Shown piece by piece: positions 1 to 10,075 of a stretch of 64,000 nucleotides of DNA. Position 1 is the stretch's first letter. Every line of letters starts with the position of its first letter. The notes beneath the pieces were generated by a model. That model saw nothing but the letters and a program-made list of their open reading frames with translations, was not told the DNA's origin and did no database searches. The position numbers and the translations under genes were made by a program. The DNA comes from Microglena sp. YARC (taxonomy: Eukaryota; Chlorophyta; Chlorophyceae; Chlamydomonadales; Chlamydomonadaceae). The stretch is from the NCBI GenBank assembly GCA_022414725.1, contig CM039465.1:44584320-44648319 (forward strand), written 5' to 3'.

Positions 1-140
1 GTGGGTCCCGCGATTCATCTTTCATACTCCCGACATAGTTGTCAATCAGAAGTCTGCTTGAGACGACACGTGTCCCCATGCGCATCGAACCACGAGTGTA
101 AACAAGTCATATCCGACACGTGTCCCCATGCGCCTCGAAA
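1..140. repeat. Dispersed repeat with hairpin motif, copy 1
   Basis: This segment combines a CCCGCGAT-type start, a short hairpin (TCAATCAGAAGTCTGCTTGA) and the phrase CGAGTGTAAACAA. Related combinations recur at about 11690-11800 and 11985-12190, where the hairpin reads TCAAGCAGAAGCCTGCTTGA. The shared order suggests a dispersed, probably mobile, repeat. I could not define its ends. Confidence 0.4.
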
Positions 141-360
141 AATACGAACCCTACTTGACGCACCCAGGCCAAGCCACACACACCCCAGCCATGTCAATCT
201 TAACCAAGTACCGAAGTACTCCAATTCTTCTCTCACGAACTCAGTGTGTTCGGGAGTATCCAGCGAACTCCGAAAGCTAATTCCGAGGGTGAACTCAGTG
301 TGTTAGGGAGCATCCAGCGAACTCCGAAAGCTAATTCCGAGGGTGAGTTCAATAGTAGCA

Positions 361-975
361 GTCATCGAGATCTAGTCATGGTTACTTTCATTGCTGCTAT
401 TATTTGCGAGGCTTGCTAGCTCTATGTCTCCACCTGCGAAAGCATTATCCAGTCATGGTTACTTTCATTGCTGCTAGTATTTGCGAGGCTTGCTAGCTCT
501 ATGTCTCCACCTGCGAAAGCATTATCCAGTCATGGTTACTTTCATTGCTGCTAGTATTTGCGAGGCTTGCTAGCTCTATGGCTCTACCTGCGAAAGCATT
601 ATCCAGTCATGGTTACTTTCATTGCTGCTAGTATTTGCGAGGCTTGCTAGCTCTATGGCTCTACCTGCGAAAGCATTATCCAGTCATGGTTACTTTCATT
701 GCTGCTAGTATTTGCGAGGCTTGCTAGCTCTATGGCTCTACCTGCGAAAGCATTATCCAGTCATGGTTACTTTCATTGCTGCTAGTATTTGCGCTGGCTT
801 GCTAGCTCTATGGCTCCACCTACCTGCGAAAGCATTATCCAGTCATGGTTACTTTCATTGCTGCTAGTATTTGCGAAGTTCGCGTTTGGATTGCGCTGGC
901 TTGCTATCTCTATGGCTCCACTGCGAAAGCATTATCCAGTAATTGATTGCGAAGATTGTGCTGGCTGCGAAAGCA
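361..975. repeat. Tandem array, ~77-bp unit, about 8 copies
   Basis: Units start with CAGTCATGGTTACTTTCATT and contain GCGAGGCTTGCTAGCTCTATG and CTGCGAAAGCATTATC. The middle copies are nearly identical, while the last two (about 760-960) carry insertions and losses. No reading frame is preserved through the array. Confidence 0.85.
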
Positions 976-1016
976 TGAGCTGACCAAACATCCACCCATG
1001 TTCGCAGGCACTGAAG

Positions 1017-1289
1017 ATGGCTATGAAGAAGAAAGGGTCTATCAAGATTCGGCTCCGAACTGAAAGGTGTATGGAGTTCGAGTATGTAGGAAGTTTGCCG
1101 TACATAAAGCATGGCAACTTTTGCATCATCGACGAGGATGGTGGCGAGGATGTCTACAGAGAAGGGGTTCGACTGCGAAATTTGAAGCACTCGTCATCTC
1201 CATATTTTCGTGTCCTAATTCTGGAGATGTTTGGTATGCCTCTCCCTTTGCTGGTGAATTGCAGGGATTGCCCTGCAAATGCAGTTTGA
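1017..1289 (+). CDS. Possible short ORF or exon, unknown function
   Basis: A 90-codon frame starts with a Lys-rich segment (MAMKKKGSIKIRLRTE), contains an acidic stretch (IIDEDGGED) and ends with a Cys pair near the C-terminus. Its residue mix looks more protein-like than the surrounding repeats. I recognise no domain, and an overlapping minus-strand frame of similar length exists, so coding status is uncertain. A GGAGAT hexamer run follows at about 1381-1420, and I see no gene from there to 1768. Confidence 0.25.
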   Translation: MAMKKKGSIKIRLRTERCMEFEYVGSLPYIKHGNFCIIDEDGGEDVYREGVRLRNLKHSSSPYFRVLILEMFGMPLPLLVNCRDCPANAV

Positions 1290-1768
1290 CAGTCGATCAC
1301 TCGACTACATTCGTAGCCTATAACTGTGGTGTATGCCCACTTAGCATGGCGGCGGGTGGGGCTGGAGGTTGATGAGGTGGGGGATGGAGATGGAGATGGA
1401 GATGGAGATGGAGATGGAGATCTATTGATTGAGAGCTATTGTAACCAGTTGCATCCGCCCACTCTTCTCCTTGTCCCACTCATTGTCCCTGTGACACTCC
1501 AGGTATTTTGTCTTTTGTCTTTTTGAATTTGTATGAGACGTTCTGGAGGCTCTAAATTCTGAGTAGACATTTTTAAAAATCCGCCCGGAGGAAGGAACGC
1601 CCATTACATGCATAATCGTCCGCACTGCGTGTATACCTTGGGCGAGAAGGGAGTAGTGGGACACTTTGTATTTCATGCTAAAGTGTGCTTAAGGAAATGT
1701 GGTGCATGATTTTATCACCAAAAGAATAAGAGAGGATCTTAACATCATCATTATAATGCAAACATAGA

Positions 1769-2339
1769 ATGGGTGATGCAAATCATCCTTTACCTGTTCT
1801 ACAAAATAGTGCATGTACCCCCAATGACAGTAACCACATCGTCAATAATGTGCTCCATTATGTAAACAAATGCACAAGTAAGGTATTAATCATTGTATTT
1901 CCAGAGTGTGGCAGCGGATATCATGAGTGGAATGTGTTAATAGCCCTCATTCAAACCGGTTATAACATCAATACAGCGATTTTCATGGATAGCCATATCG
2001 ATCCCCCATTCGGTGGACGAGTGGCTTAGGCTGTCTCAAGTGCACCATGTCGAGACAAAAGTTGTTGACTCGTACGTAGCGCTAGAGCATTGGACGAAGC
2101 AGCAAACCTTCCCAAACAAAGTGTTTGTAATTTACATCAATGGTGGGCTGAAGTTCGGTGAGTCGTATTGTGCCAAACACGGATCCCCTGCATGTCTCAC
2201 TGCGGCGGCACAATTCTGGAAGTGGTGTGACCAGAACGCATCTAACCAACTCACAATTAATTTCATTGGACGAGACATGCGACACCCTGCCGATTGCAAG
2301 TCATGGACTGAATTGGCTAACACGTTCACTAAACTGTGA
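1769..2339 (+). pseudogene. Frameshifted intronless ORF, unknown function
   Basis: Two overlapping frames on the same strand (1769-2029 and 2013-2339) read as one protein of about 185 residues interrupted by a single frameshift near 2015-2028. The first part contains VLIIVFPECGSGYHEWNV and the second continues with KVFVIYINGGLKFGES and ends in TNFTKL-like residues before TGA. Both halves have ordinary protein composition and no low complexity. The flanks are AT-richer than most of the window and there are no obvious introns. I recognise no family. The shift may be an assembly error or real decay. It lies 100 bp before another intronless ORF, which suggests a compact inserted segment, possibly viral or transposon-derived. 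Confidence 0.4.
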
Positions 2340-2443
2340 TATACATTTTGATCTGGTCGTTGACAGGGTTGATCCTATCCGGTATGATAATTAAATCAGG
2401 CCAAAAAGCATAAGGCGATGATAATTCTTAAAGAAAAACTAAG

Positions 2444-2824
2444 ATGAACGCTTGTCGCTTGGTTATTCAGGCATCTACTCACCCCGTGTCTGATATAGAT
2501 AGAGTTGTTTCGCGTCAAGACTGCTACATACATGTCGATCTGAACAGGGAGATATGTGAAGACTTCAACGAAATACAAGTTGATTTACCTTACATGCAAA
2601 CAACTAGAGAACCAGGGAGATTGCTGGTGTTCAAAGAAAATGATTTCTTGCATGCAATTAATAACATGAGTCAAACGCGTCCACATAGTATCGAAACAGC
2701 CCTCCGATTTGCTAACCTATTCGGACTACATTCAACTGAGCTGCACTTTCTTAGAATTTGCAGTAAACGTCGGTATTTAGGCAGACCTTTGAAATCGTTT
2801 GAATCAACTGGTTTGAATCAATGA
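2444..2824 (+). CDS. Intronless ORF of 126 residues, unknown function
   Basis: The frame begins MNACRLVIQASTHPVSDIDR and ends SKRRYLGRPLKSFESTGLNQ. It has a mixed, globular-looking composition with regular hydrophobic spacing, for example RLLVFKENDFLHAINNM and ALRFANLFGLH. The final residues run into a TTTGAATCAA-rich repeat region, so the true stop may have been overwritten. I recognise no domain. It shares orientation and AT-rich context with the frameshifted ORF just upstream. Confidence 0.4.
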   Translation: MNACRLVIQASTHPVSDIDRVVSRQDCYIHVDLNREICEDFNEIQVDLPYMQTTREPGRLLVFKENDFLHAINNMSQTRPHSIETALRFANLFGLHSTELHFLRICSKRRYLGRPLKSFESTGLNQ

Positions 2825-3160
2825 ACCCCTATCAAGCGGTTTTCCCCTTGAATCAGGGTACCTTGAAAACAGTTTGAATCAGTGATTCAATTCAAGCAGC
2901 TTATTCATTGAATCAGACGGAAGTCAATCAAGACAATATCAAACGGAATTCAAGGTGGTCGAAGATATTGCACTTCGAAATGTAGCTAAGCTCCCATATG
3001 TAGGCTGCCGAGAGGTAGGAAGCTTTGAATCCGAGGCGGGCGAGCGCCTAGCGATAACCGGCACAAATCCGTACCTTGTAGTACATTAGTTGTGCTTTCA
3101 TTGGCTAGACAAAAATCTAGGGTGGGGTGTAGGTGCTAGCAAGATGATGGCTGTAATCTC
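2825..3160. other. Intergenic, scattered TTTGAATCA motifs
   Basis: Several degenerate copies of TTTGAATCA/TGATTCAA lie between 2800 and 2950, then unique sequence without a convincing ORF. Similar motifs recur at 9826-10190, so this may be a decayed member of the same repeat family. Confidence 0.4.
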
Positions 3161-3164
3161 AAGT

Positions 3165-3292
3165 GTCACAACTGGCTATGTAACCAAGTTGAAGTCTGGC
3201 TATGTAACCAAGTTGAAGTCTGGCTACGTAACCAAGTTGAAGTCTGGCTATGTAACCAAGTTGAAGTCTGGCTATGTAACCAAGTTGAAGTT
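3165..3292. repeat. 24-bp tandem repeat, 5 copies
   Basis: The unit GGCTATGTAACCAAGTTGAA plus GTCT is repeated five times with one substitution. It reads in frame as GYVTKLKS within a short frame at 3090-3323, but that frame has no other protein-like features. Confidence 0.9.
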
Positions 3293-3439
3293 GAATGTAG
3301 GAGTTTGGAAACAGCCCAAGTAGGGTGTGTGTGCGTGTTTAAGTACTCGCACTTTGGACAATGGTAGGAAAGAAACTTTTACAAGAAAGGAAACAAATAT
3401 AATGCCAGAAAACAAATTGGCATCATATATTTAATTTTC

Positions 3440-3870
3440 CTGCTGAGGACGGCTTAGCTGGCTCGAAGCTACACAACAACCTAATATACAGAGAGACAGC
3501 CTAATGGAGCTGGCTGGAAGCTATACAACCTGGCACACAAAGTGAAAGTCTTATGGAGCTGGCTGGAAGCTGTACAACCTAATGGAGCTGGGTGGAAGCT
3601 TTACAACCTGCCACACAAGTGAAAGTCTAATGGAGCTGGCTGGAAGCTCTACAACCTAATGGAGCTGGCTAGAAGCTGTACAACCTAATGCAGCTGGCTG
3701 GAAGCTGTACAACCTAATGGATCTGGCTAGAAGCTGTACAACCTGTCACACAAAGTGAAAGTCTATTGAAGGTGGCTGGAAGTTCTACAACCTAAGGAGC
3801 TAGCTGGAAGCTGTACAACCCATGGCTGGAAGCTGTACAACCTAATGGAGCTGGCTGGAAGTTAGGTCTA
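3440..3870. repeat. ~29-bp imperfect tandem repeat
   Basis: About 12 degenerate units of CTAATGGAGCTGGCTGGAAG followed by CTGTACAAC, interspersed with CACACAAAGTGAAAGT. There is no coding signal. Confidence 0.85.
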
Positions 3871-4058
3871 ATTCAGTTGTAGGGAAAGTATTCATCGTTG
3901 TGGGTATCGCACAATTGATGAATACAATACAGTGCTCTCGTGGGTATCGCACAAGAAGGCTGTATATTGTCAACTACCAGGCCCGGCTATTGTCCAAGGT
4001 GGTGGAAGGGATAATAGGCCTATCTACTGCTGTGCTTGAAATTTCAAATTAAATTTTT

Positions 4059-4145
4059 GGGTTTTTTGTATGAGGGTTTAAAGGTACTGCCTGTCCTGGT
4101 CAACAAGGACAGGCAGTACCTTTAAAACCCTCATAAACAAAACCC
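4059..4145. repeat. Long near-perfect palindrome (hairpin, ~38-bp arms)
   Basis: The left arm runs from GGGTTTTTTGTATGAGGGTT to CTGCCTGTCCT. After a loop of about 8 bases (GGTCAACA) the arm is repeated in inverse to AACAAAACCC, with few mismatches. It could be a foldback transposon end, a short MITE or a hairpin RNA source. The core GGGTTTAAAGGTA recurs near 30550, which supports a mobile origin. Confidence 0.75.
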
Positions 4146-4380
4146 AAACTAAAGTCACCCTATGATTACTGCTCCATGCTACTATATATTCAGGGCACTA
4201 ACATGCCTTAATATCCCATTGGCTAAGCTTGGCACCACATGATGGCAGCTTCCAGGCAGCTCCACTACTGCATATTCGTCCTTTACTTGCTCCCAACAGC
4301 CAGCATTCATGAATGACCTGCAAGGGAAAAACATTAGAATGAGTAAGATAAATGCTGCTTAGAATGTGCTGCACTTATCA
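4146..4380. other. Unique spacer, no gene seen
   Basis: No repeat or convincing ORF is visible between the hairpin and the 160-bp array. Confidence 0.5.
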
Positions 4381-5215
4381 TGTTGGTGACTTAAGTGTGT
4401 GCAGAGGGTGGTGGATGCATACATGGCTAAACGCATTGACCACCCATTTTGTAGCAAGCAGCCTCAAGGGCGCTTATGCGGCTACATAATGGGCAGGTGC
4501 AGCTAAGCCATATTTTTTATTACTGACATGAATTAATTAAGTTGTTACATGAGGGTGGTTCAGGCATACCATACAAGGCAAATCGCATCTCCCGCCCATT
4601 CTGTAGCAAGCAGCCTCAAGGGCGCTTATCGGGCTACAGTATGGGTAGGTTCAGCTAAGCCATATTATGATATTATTGATAAGTAACATGCATTCATTAA
4701 GTTGCTACATGAGGGTGGTTCAGGCATACCATACAAGGCAAATCGCATCTCCCGCCCATTCTGTAGCAAGCAGCCTCAAGGGCGCTTATCGGGCTACAGT
4801 ATGGGTAGGTTCAGCTAAGCCATATTATGATATTATTGATAAGTAACATGCATTCATTAAGTTGTTACATGAGGGTGGTTCAGGCATACCATACAAGGCA
4901 AATCGCATCTCCCGCCCATTCTGTAGCAAGCAGCCTCAAGGGCGCTTATCGGGCTACAGTATGGGTAGGTTCAGCTAAGCCATATTCTGATATTATTGAT
5001 AAGTAACATGCATTAATTAAGTTGTTATATGAGGGTGGTTAAGGCATACCATACAAGGCAAATCGCATCTCCCGCCCATTCTGTAGCAAGCAGCCTCAAG
5101 GGCGCTTATCGGGCTACAGTATGGGTAGGTTCAGCTAAGCCATATTATGATATTATTGATAAGTAACATGCATTCATTAAGTTGTTACATGAGGGTGGTT
5201 CAGGCATGAAAGCAT
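4381..5215. repeat. 160-bp tandem array, about 5 copies
   Basis: Copies start at about 4541, 4701, 4861, 5021 and 5181 (exact 160-bp spacing) with TACATGAGGGTGGTTCAGGC, preceded by a diverged unit from about 4381. The inner copies are almost identical. No ORF spans the unit. Confidence 0.9.
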
Positions 5216-5242
5216 AAACTCACCACAACTTCTTGCCAAGTC

Positions 5243-5275
5243 CTAGTTTCGCTCCCCTCGAATCCTCCGAGCGAG
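5243..5275 (-). CDS. Histone H3 variant, C-terminal exon
   Basis: Read on the minus strand, an acceptor CTTGCAG is followed by 11 codons giving LARRIRGERN and a TAG stop. This is the invariant H3 C-terminus (LARRIRGERA in canonical H3), with the last residue changed. It joins in phase 0 to the upstream exon, which ends KDMQ, giving KDMQ-LARRIRGERN across an intron of about 370 bp. That intron holds a poly-C tract and TGTAGTGT repeats. Confidence 0.85.
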   Translation of the reverse strand, partial: LARRIRGERN

Positions 5276-5331
5276 CTGCAAGTGGAAACAGACATCAAAG
5301 TTAGTGAATGAGTGAGTGTTTCAAGTAGCTC

Positions 5332-5365
<34 letters not shown>

Positions 5366-5643
5366 ATCCCCCTCCCAACCCCCTTGTTCTATAGTGTTGT
5401 GTAGTGTTGTGTAGTGTTGTGTAGTGTTGTATAGTGTTTGTGTACTGTTGTGTAGTGTAGTGTAGTGTACTGTTGTGTTTTGTCGTGTACGGGTCCCAGC
5501 AGCTGCAGCATATTTTTACCAAAGGCCAACTGCCCACCTAGGGATCTGCCCAGAAGCTGCAGCATATTTTGTGTGGATCCAACTCTTACCCCCACCCCGC
5601 CCACCCACCCCCACCCCACCCCCAACCCCTGTAGATAGCGCAC
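5276..5643 (-). other. Intron of the histone H3 variant gene
   Basis: It is bounded by GTGCGC (donor, at 5643 on the minus strand) and TTGCAG (acceptor, ending at 5276). It contains a C homopolymer of roughly 27 bases at 5336-5365 and a TGTAGTGTTG repeat at 5395-5475. Confidence 0.7.
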
Positions 5644-5831
5644 CTGCATATCCTTGGGCATAATGGTTACCCGCTTGGCATGTATAGCCGCCAGATTAGT
5701 GTTCTCGAAGAGGCCCACCAAGTAGGCCTCTGTCGCTTCCTGAAGGGCCAAATTTGCCCCTGCTTGGATTCTGTAATTTCCGAAATCTTGTACAATTTGT
5801 CGAACTAGCCTCGTGTAACTACGAGGAGCAG
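5644..5831 (-). CDS. Divergent histone H3 variant, histone-fold exon
   Basis: The minus-strand frame reads [10 protein letters not shown], then a loop [11 protein letters not shown], then [19 protein letters not shown] and [15 protein letters not shown]. This is helix 1 through helix 3 of the H3 fold, the nucleosome core protein. Compared with canonical H3, loop 1 is about one residue shorter, the Ser pair after FQ is replaced by AG (cenH3 proteins also have QA here), FEDTNLC is FENTNLA and KDIQ is KDMQ. The exon ends at a GT donor. The N-terminal tail and the start of the aN helix are not recognisable: upstream the frame runs [11 protein letters not shown] into an inverted repeat. Upstream exons may be missing, or the gene may be truncated. 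A cenH3 role is possible but weak, since cenH3 loop 1 is usually longer. Confidence 0.8.
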
Positions 5832-5836
5832 CTTGC

Positions 5837-5929
5837 ACTAACGAGGCAACGATCACAAGGCCAAGATGCAGTTGGCGACCAGGGCTGCTCACCGATGCAT
5901 GTATGCCTTGTGATCGTTGCCTCGTTAGT
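5837..5929. repeat. 24-bp perfect inverted repeat
   Basis: The arms at 5837-5860 (ACTAACGAGGCAACGATCAC...) and 5906-5929 are exact reverse complements separated by 45 bp. It abuts the 5' side of the H3 variant exon and may mark an insertion or rearrangement that cut off the N-terminal part. Confidence 0.85.
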
Positions 5930-6465
5930 AGTTGTCTCCAGTCGAAGTGAAGAAAAAAAGAGGAAGAGGAGGATCGTAGCGTAGCGTTCAGAATGCGAGT
6001 TTACAATCTGGTGGCTCGAATTGCACTTGGCCGGTTCAGTTTGTGGGTTCAGGGGTTTGGCGTGCGTGGGCTCCGTTGCCAGGGATCTTCTACTGGGCGC
6101 GGGGGACAGCTGAGAGCCGGACAGGAGTACGGTACACGGTTGCTTGGAACAACAGTCCAGCTAGCACTACAACAGTTCGCGTCCCGGATTTATTGGAACA
6201 GGGAAGAGAGGAACCAACGGTGAAGGGCCAGCAAGGGTAGGAAAGGGAATATACGGTTAGCACAAGGGTCTATATTGCTTATTAACCGTAGGTATTTCGG
6301 CCCAATTTCAGCAGTGAATACAACTGCATTATTTAATGAGTAACTATTCAAATCTTTGCATACCGTACTTCCTTTAAGTTACATAGACTTAGATATGAAT
6401 AAGGGATGCTTTGGAATATATGTCAAAGAGGTCATCAATGTAATAAAACATGTTTATAACATACC
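5930..6465. other. Spacer, no supported gene
   Basis: Short frames on the + strand (for example 5993-6223 and 6043-6240) have no recognisable domain. From 6250 the sequence is AT-rich and unique. Confidence 0.4.
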
Positions 6466-7704
6466 CCCATAGACTATCCTACAGTAGGAAAATGGTCCCT
6501 GAACTTGTCAGGTACCCATATGGGATCAGTCCGATTCAGGAAAACCAAAGATCAGAAGCAGATTCGAAGGAACGAGGAAGTTCTGAGTTCAAATCAGTAG
6601 TTACCGATCTGCGCTGTTTAAACTGTAACCAGTTGAGATCCTGAACCCCATAGACTATCCTACAGTAGGAAAATGGTCCCTGAACTTGTCAGGTACCTAT
6701 ATGTGATCAGTCCGATTCAGGAAAACCAAAGATCAGAAGCAGATTCGAAGGAACGAGGAAGTTCTGAGTTCAAATCAGTAGTTACTGATCTGCGCTGTTT
6801 AAACCGTAACCAGTTGAGATCCTGAACCCCATAGACTATCCTACAGTAGGAAAATGGTCCCTGAACTTGTCAGGTACCTATATGTGATCAGTCCGATTCA
6901 GGAAAACCAAAGATCAGAAGCAGATTCGAAGGAACGAGGAAGTTCTGAGTTCAAATCAGTAGTTACCGATCTGCGCTGTTTAAACCGTAACCAGTTGAGA
7001 TCCTGAACCCCATAAACTATCCTAGAGGTAGGAAAATGGTCCCTGAACTTGTCAGGTAACTATATGTGATCAGTCCGATTCAGGAAAACCAAAGATCAGA
7101 AGCAGATTCGAAGGAACGAGGAAGTTCTGAGTTTAAATCAGTAGTTACCGATCTGTGCTGTTTAAACCGTAACCAGTTGAGATCCTGAACCCCATAAACT
7201 ATCCTACAGTAGGAAAATGGTCCCTGAACTTGTCAGGTGCCTATATGTGATCAGTCCGATTCAGGAAAACCAAAGATCAGAAGCAGATTCGAAGGAACGA
7301 GGAAGTTCTGAGTTTAAATCACAAGTTACAGATCTCTGCTGTTTAAACCGTAACCAGTTGAGATCCTGACCCCCATAGACTATCCTACAGTAGGAAAATG
7401 GTCCCTGAACTTATCAGGTACCTATATGTGATCAGTCCGATTCAGGAAAACCAAAGATCAGAAGCAGATTCGAAGGAACGAGGAAGTTCTGAGTTTACAT
7501 CAGTAGTTACCGATCTGCGCTGTTTAAACCGTAACCAGTTGAGATCCTGAACCCCATAAACTATCCTACAGTAGGAAAATGGTCCCTGAACTTGTCAGGT
7601 ACCTATATGTGATCAGTCCGATTCAGGAAAACCAAAGATCAGAAGCAGATTCGAAGGAACCAGGAAGTTCTGAGTTTAAATCAGTAGTTACCGATCTGCG
7701 CTGT
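6466..7704 (+). repeat. 181-bp tandem array, left arm (7 copies)
   Basis: Units begin near 6466, 6648, 6829, 7010, 7192, 7373 and 7554 with CCATAGACTATCCTACAGTA. They contain GATTCGAAGGAACGAGGAAG and end GTAACCAGTTGAGATCCTGA. Identity between units is high. The right neighbour is the same unit in inverse orientation. Confidence 0.92.
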
Positions 7705-8390
7705 TCGAAAGGTGCGGATCTGTAACCAGTTCTCTAAGCTCAGAACTTCCCCGTCCCTTCGAATCTGGTTATGACATTTTGTTTACCTGAACCTAATTTA
7801 TCAGATATAGGTACCTAAGAAGTTTAGAAACCATTATCGTAGCGTAGGATAGCCTACTGGCGTGCAGGGTCCCAACTGGTAGCTGTTCGAAAGGCGCGGA
7901 TCTGTAACTAGTTCTCTAAGCTCAGAACTTCCCCGTCCCTTCGATTCTGGTTATGATATTTTGTTTTCCTGAATCGATATAATCATATATAGGTACCTAA
8001 GAAGTTTAGAAACCATTATCTAGGTGTAGGATAGCCTACTGGCGTGCAGGGTCCCAACTGGTCGCCGTTCGAAAGGCACGGATCTGTAACCAGTTCTCTA
8101 AGCTCAGAACTTCCTCGTCCCTTCGAATCTGGTTATGATCTTTTGTTTTCCTGAATCTAAATAATCATATATAGGTACCTAAGAAGTTTAGAAACCATTA
8201 TCATAGTGGAGGATAGCCTACTGGTGTGCAGGGTCCCAACTGGTCGCTGTTCGAAAGGCGCGGATGTGTAACCAGTTCTCTAAGCTCAGAACTTCCTCGT
8301 CCCTTTGAATCTGGTTATGATATTTTGTTTTCCAGAATCGGAATAATCATATTTGGGTACATGAGAAGTTTCGGGATCATTATCCCCATT
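7705..8390 (-). repeat. 181-bp tandem array, inverted right arm (4 copies)
   Basis: Units at about 7701, 7881, 8064 and 8247 start TTCGAAAGGCGCGGATCTGT and contain CTCAGAACTTCC and CCCTTCGAATCTGG, the reverse complement of the left-arm unit. They are more diverged from the left arm than the left-arm units are from each other. Confidence 0.88.
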
Positions 8391-8669
8391 GTTCATCAGG
8401 TTTGATTAGCATGACCCCCATCAGGGTTGTCTAGGTCCTGCGACGCAGATCCCGCATGCACCGCAGGCGCAGGCCCCGAGAATCCGATTCAAATATGGCG
8501 ACCTGCTTCTCCGACCATGCGCGTGCGGTTACGGCGGTACTGCATGCTGTACAGTTCAAACTGGTCAGCGCAATGGGTTAGCGCTTCAACTTAGCGGCTG
8601 TGCAAGCTTTCACTGTTCACTGCGCGTCAATTGGTTCTCGACTCAGCGATATTCCTGCAGAATAGCGCA

Positions 8670-9360
8670 CCATGCTGCCTGCTTTCCTTGAATTAACTTG
8701 GACTGATCTATTCATAGCTTCAGCCATTCCCGAATTGCTTCCTAGATCCGTCAATACCTACATGCGCGAGCACTTTGCTTCCGCGGCACTTTGCTTTGGG
8801 AATGGTTGTGCTTCAACTCAAGACTGTAGCGACCTTCTTCTCCGCCCACGCCGGCGCGTGCGGTTAAGGTACTGCATTTTTCGTTTCGTCAAGTGGTGCC
8901 TTACTTGACCAGATTTGTGTCGCAGGCATTAAGGCAGCTGCAGCAAAATGACCTATCATGGAGCCGCAAGAGTTCCAATGCTCGAGGTGTGAAACAGGTG
9001 CGCAGTCAAATAGCGACATGCTGCCTGCTTTCCTTGAATTAACTTGGACTGAGCCTGCTTTCATAGCTTCAGCCATTCCCGAATTACTTCTGAGATCCGT
9101 CAATACCTACACGCGCGAGCACTTTGCTTCCGCGGTACTTTGCTTTGGGAATTGTTGTGCTTCAACCCAAGACTGTAGCGACCTGCTTCTCCGCCCCCGC
9201 GCGTGCGGTTAAGGTACTGCGTTTTGCGTCTCGTCAAGTGGTGCCTTACTTGACCAGAATTTGTCTCGACTTTGACTGACTTGCTTTTTCGAGTTGTTCC
9301 GCAGGCATTAAGGCAGCTGCAGCAAGTCGACCTATCGTCCAGCTCATCATGGAGCCGCAA
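8670..9360 (+). repeat. ~350-bp segmental tandem duplication
   Basis: The segment starting ATGCTGCCTGCTTTCCTTGA at 8672 is repeated at 9018 with about 90% identity. It includes the phrase GGAGCCGCAAGAGTTCCAATG at 8959 and again at 9350. Each copy carries an open frame (LPAFLELTW, then SAIPELL and SVNTY) that is preserved in both. This hints at coding ancestry, but I recognise no family. The 280 bases before it (8391-8669) show no gene. Confidence 0.7.
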
Positions 9361-9627
9361 GAGTTCCAATGCTCGAGGTGCAAAACAGGTGCGCATTCAG
9401 ATAGCGAATTTGGTCTGAACCATGGCTGCTATTTGAAAGTCGGAAGAATGCGCATTGCTGCCAATGTATCTCAACTAACGCTCACCAACGGACATTTGTC
9501 TGCAGGTCTCACTCTTGCGACTGGTCTCGCGTCAGAACGCCTGGATGCTGATGACCTTGAGGCTGAAGACGATGTCGTTGATGAACAAGAAGCACAGCAT
9601 GCTGGAGTTTCGTCAATTCGTACCTGA
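9349..9627 (+). CDS. Possible ORF, unknown function
   Basis: A 92-codon frame starts MEPQEFQCSRCKTGAHSDS, with a CxxC pair, and ends with an acidic segment (ERLDADDLEAEDDVVDEQEA). The N-terminal 18 residues are duplicated in the preceding unit (frame from 8958). Composition is protein-like but no family is recognised. Confidence 0.35.
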   Translation: MEPQEFQCSRCKTGAHSDSEFGLNHGCYLKVGRMRIAANVSQLTLTNGHLSAGLTLATGLASERLDADDLEAEDDVVDEQEAQHAGVSSIRT

Positions 9628-9825
9628 GGAACTACTTCGTGGCCAACTGCACTTCCTTAGTAGCATATATATATAGCCCTTCAATCACTAATTACTATCA
9701 TGTTTAACTATCTAAGGATTCATTCATTATGGTGCTTTCAATTTCTGTAACAAAGATCGAAGAGTCCTGCTGTCCAAATATGCGCCCTCAGTCTTCAGTG
9801 CTTGCATTGCTTTACGAAAAAACAG

Positions 9826-10075
9826 ATCTATTTGAACATCATTTGAGTCATGTTTGAAACAACCAACCTTGTTTCAAACCTTTTTCAAGGGGCACGTTGA
9901 TGACGGCTTGATTAAGATCTATTTGAACATGGTTTGAGTCATGTTTGAAACAACCAACCTTGTTTCAAACCTTTTTCAAGGGGCACGTTGATGACGGCTT
10001 GATTAAGATCTATTTGAACATGGTTTGAGTCATGTTTGAAACAACCAACCTTGTTTCAAACGGATCTCAATCGGT
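9826..10075. repeat. 92-bp tandem repeat with internal hairpin, 3 copies
   Basis: Copies at about 9826, 9918 and 10010 start GATCTATTTGAACATGGTTT. Each contains a perfect hairpin with 11-bp arms, GTTTGAAACAA and TTGTTTCAAAC, around CCAACC. Related single motifs continue to about 10190. Confidence 0.85.
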
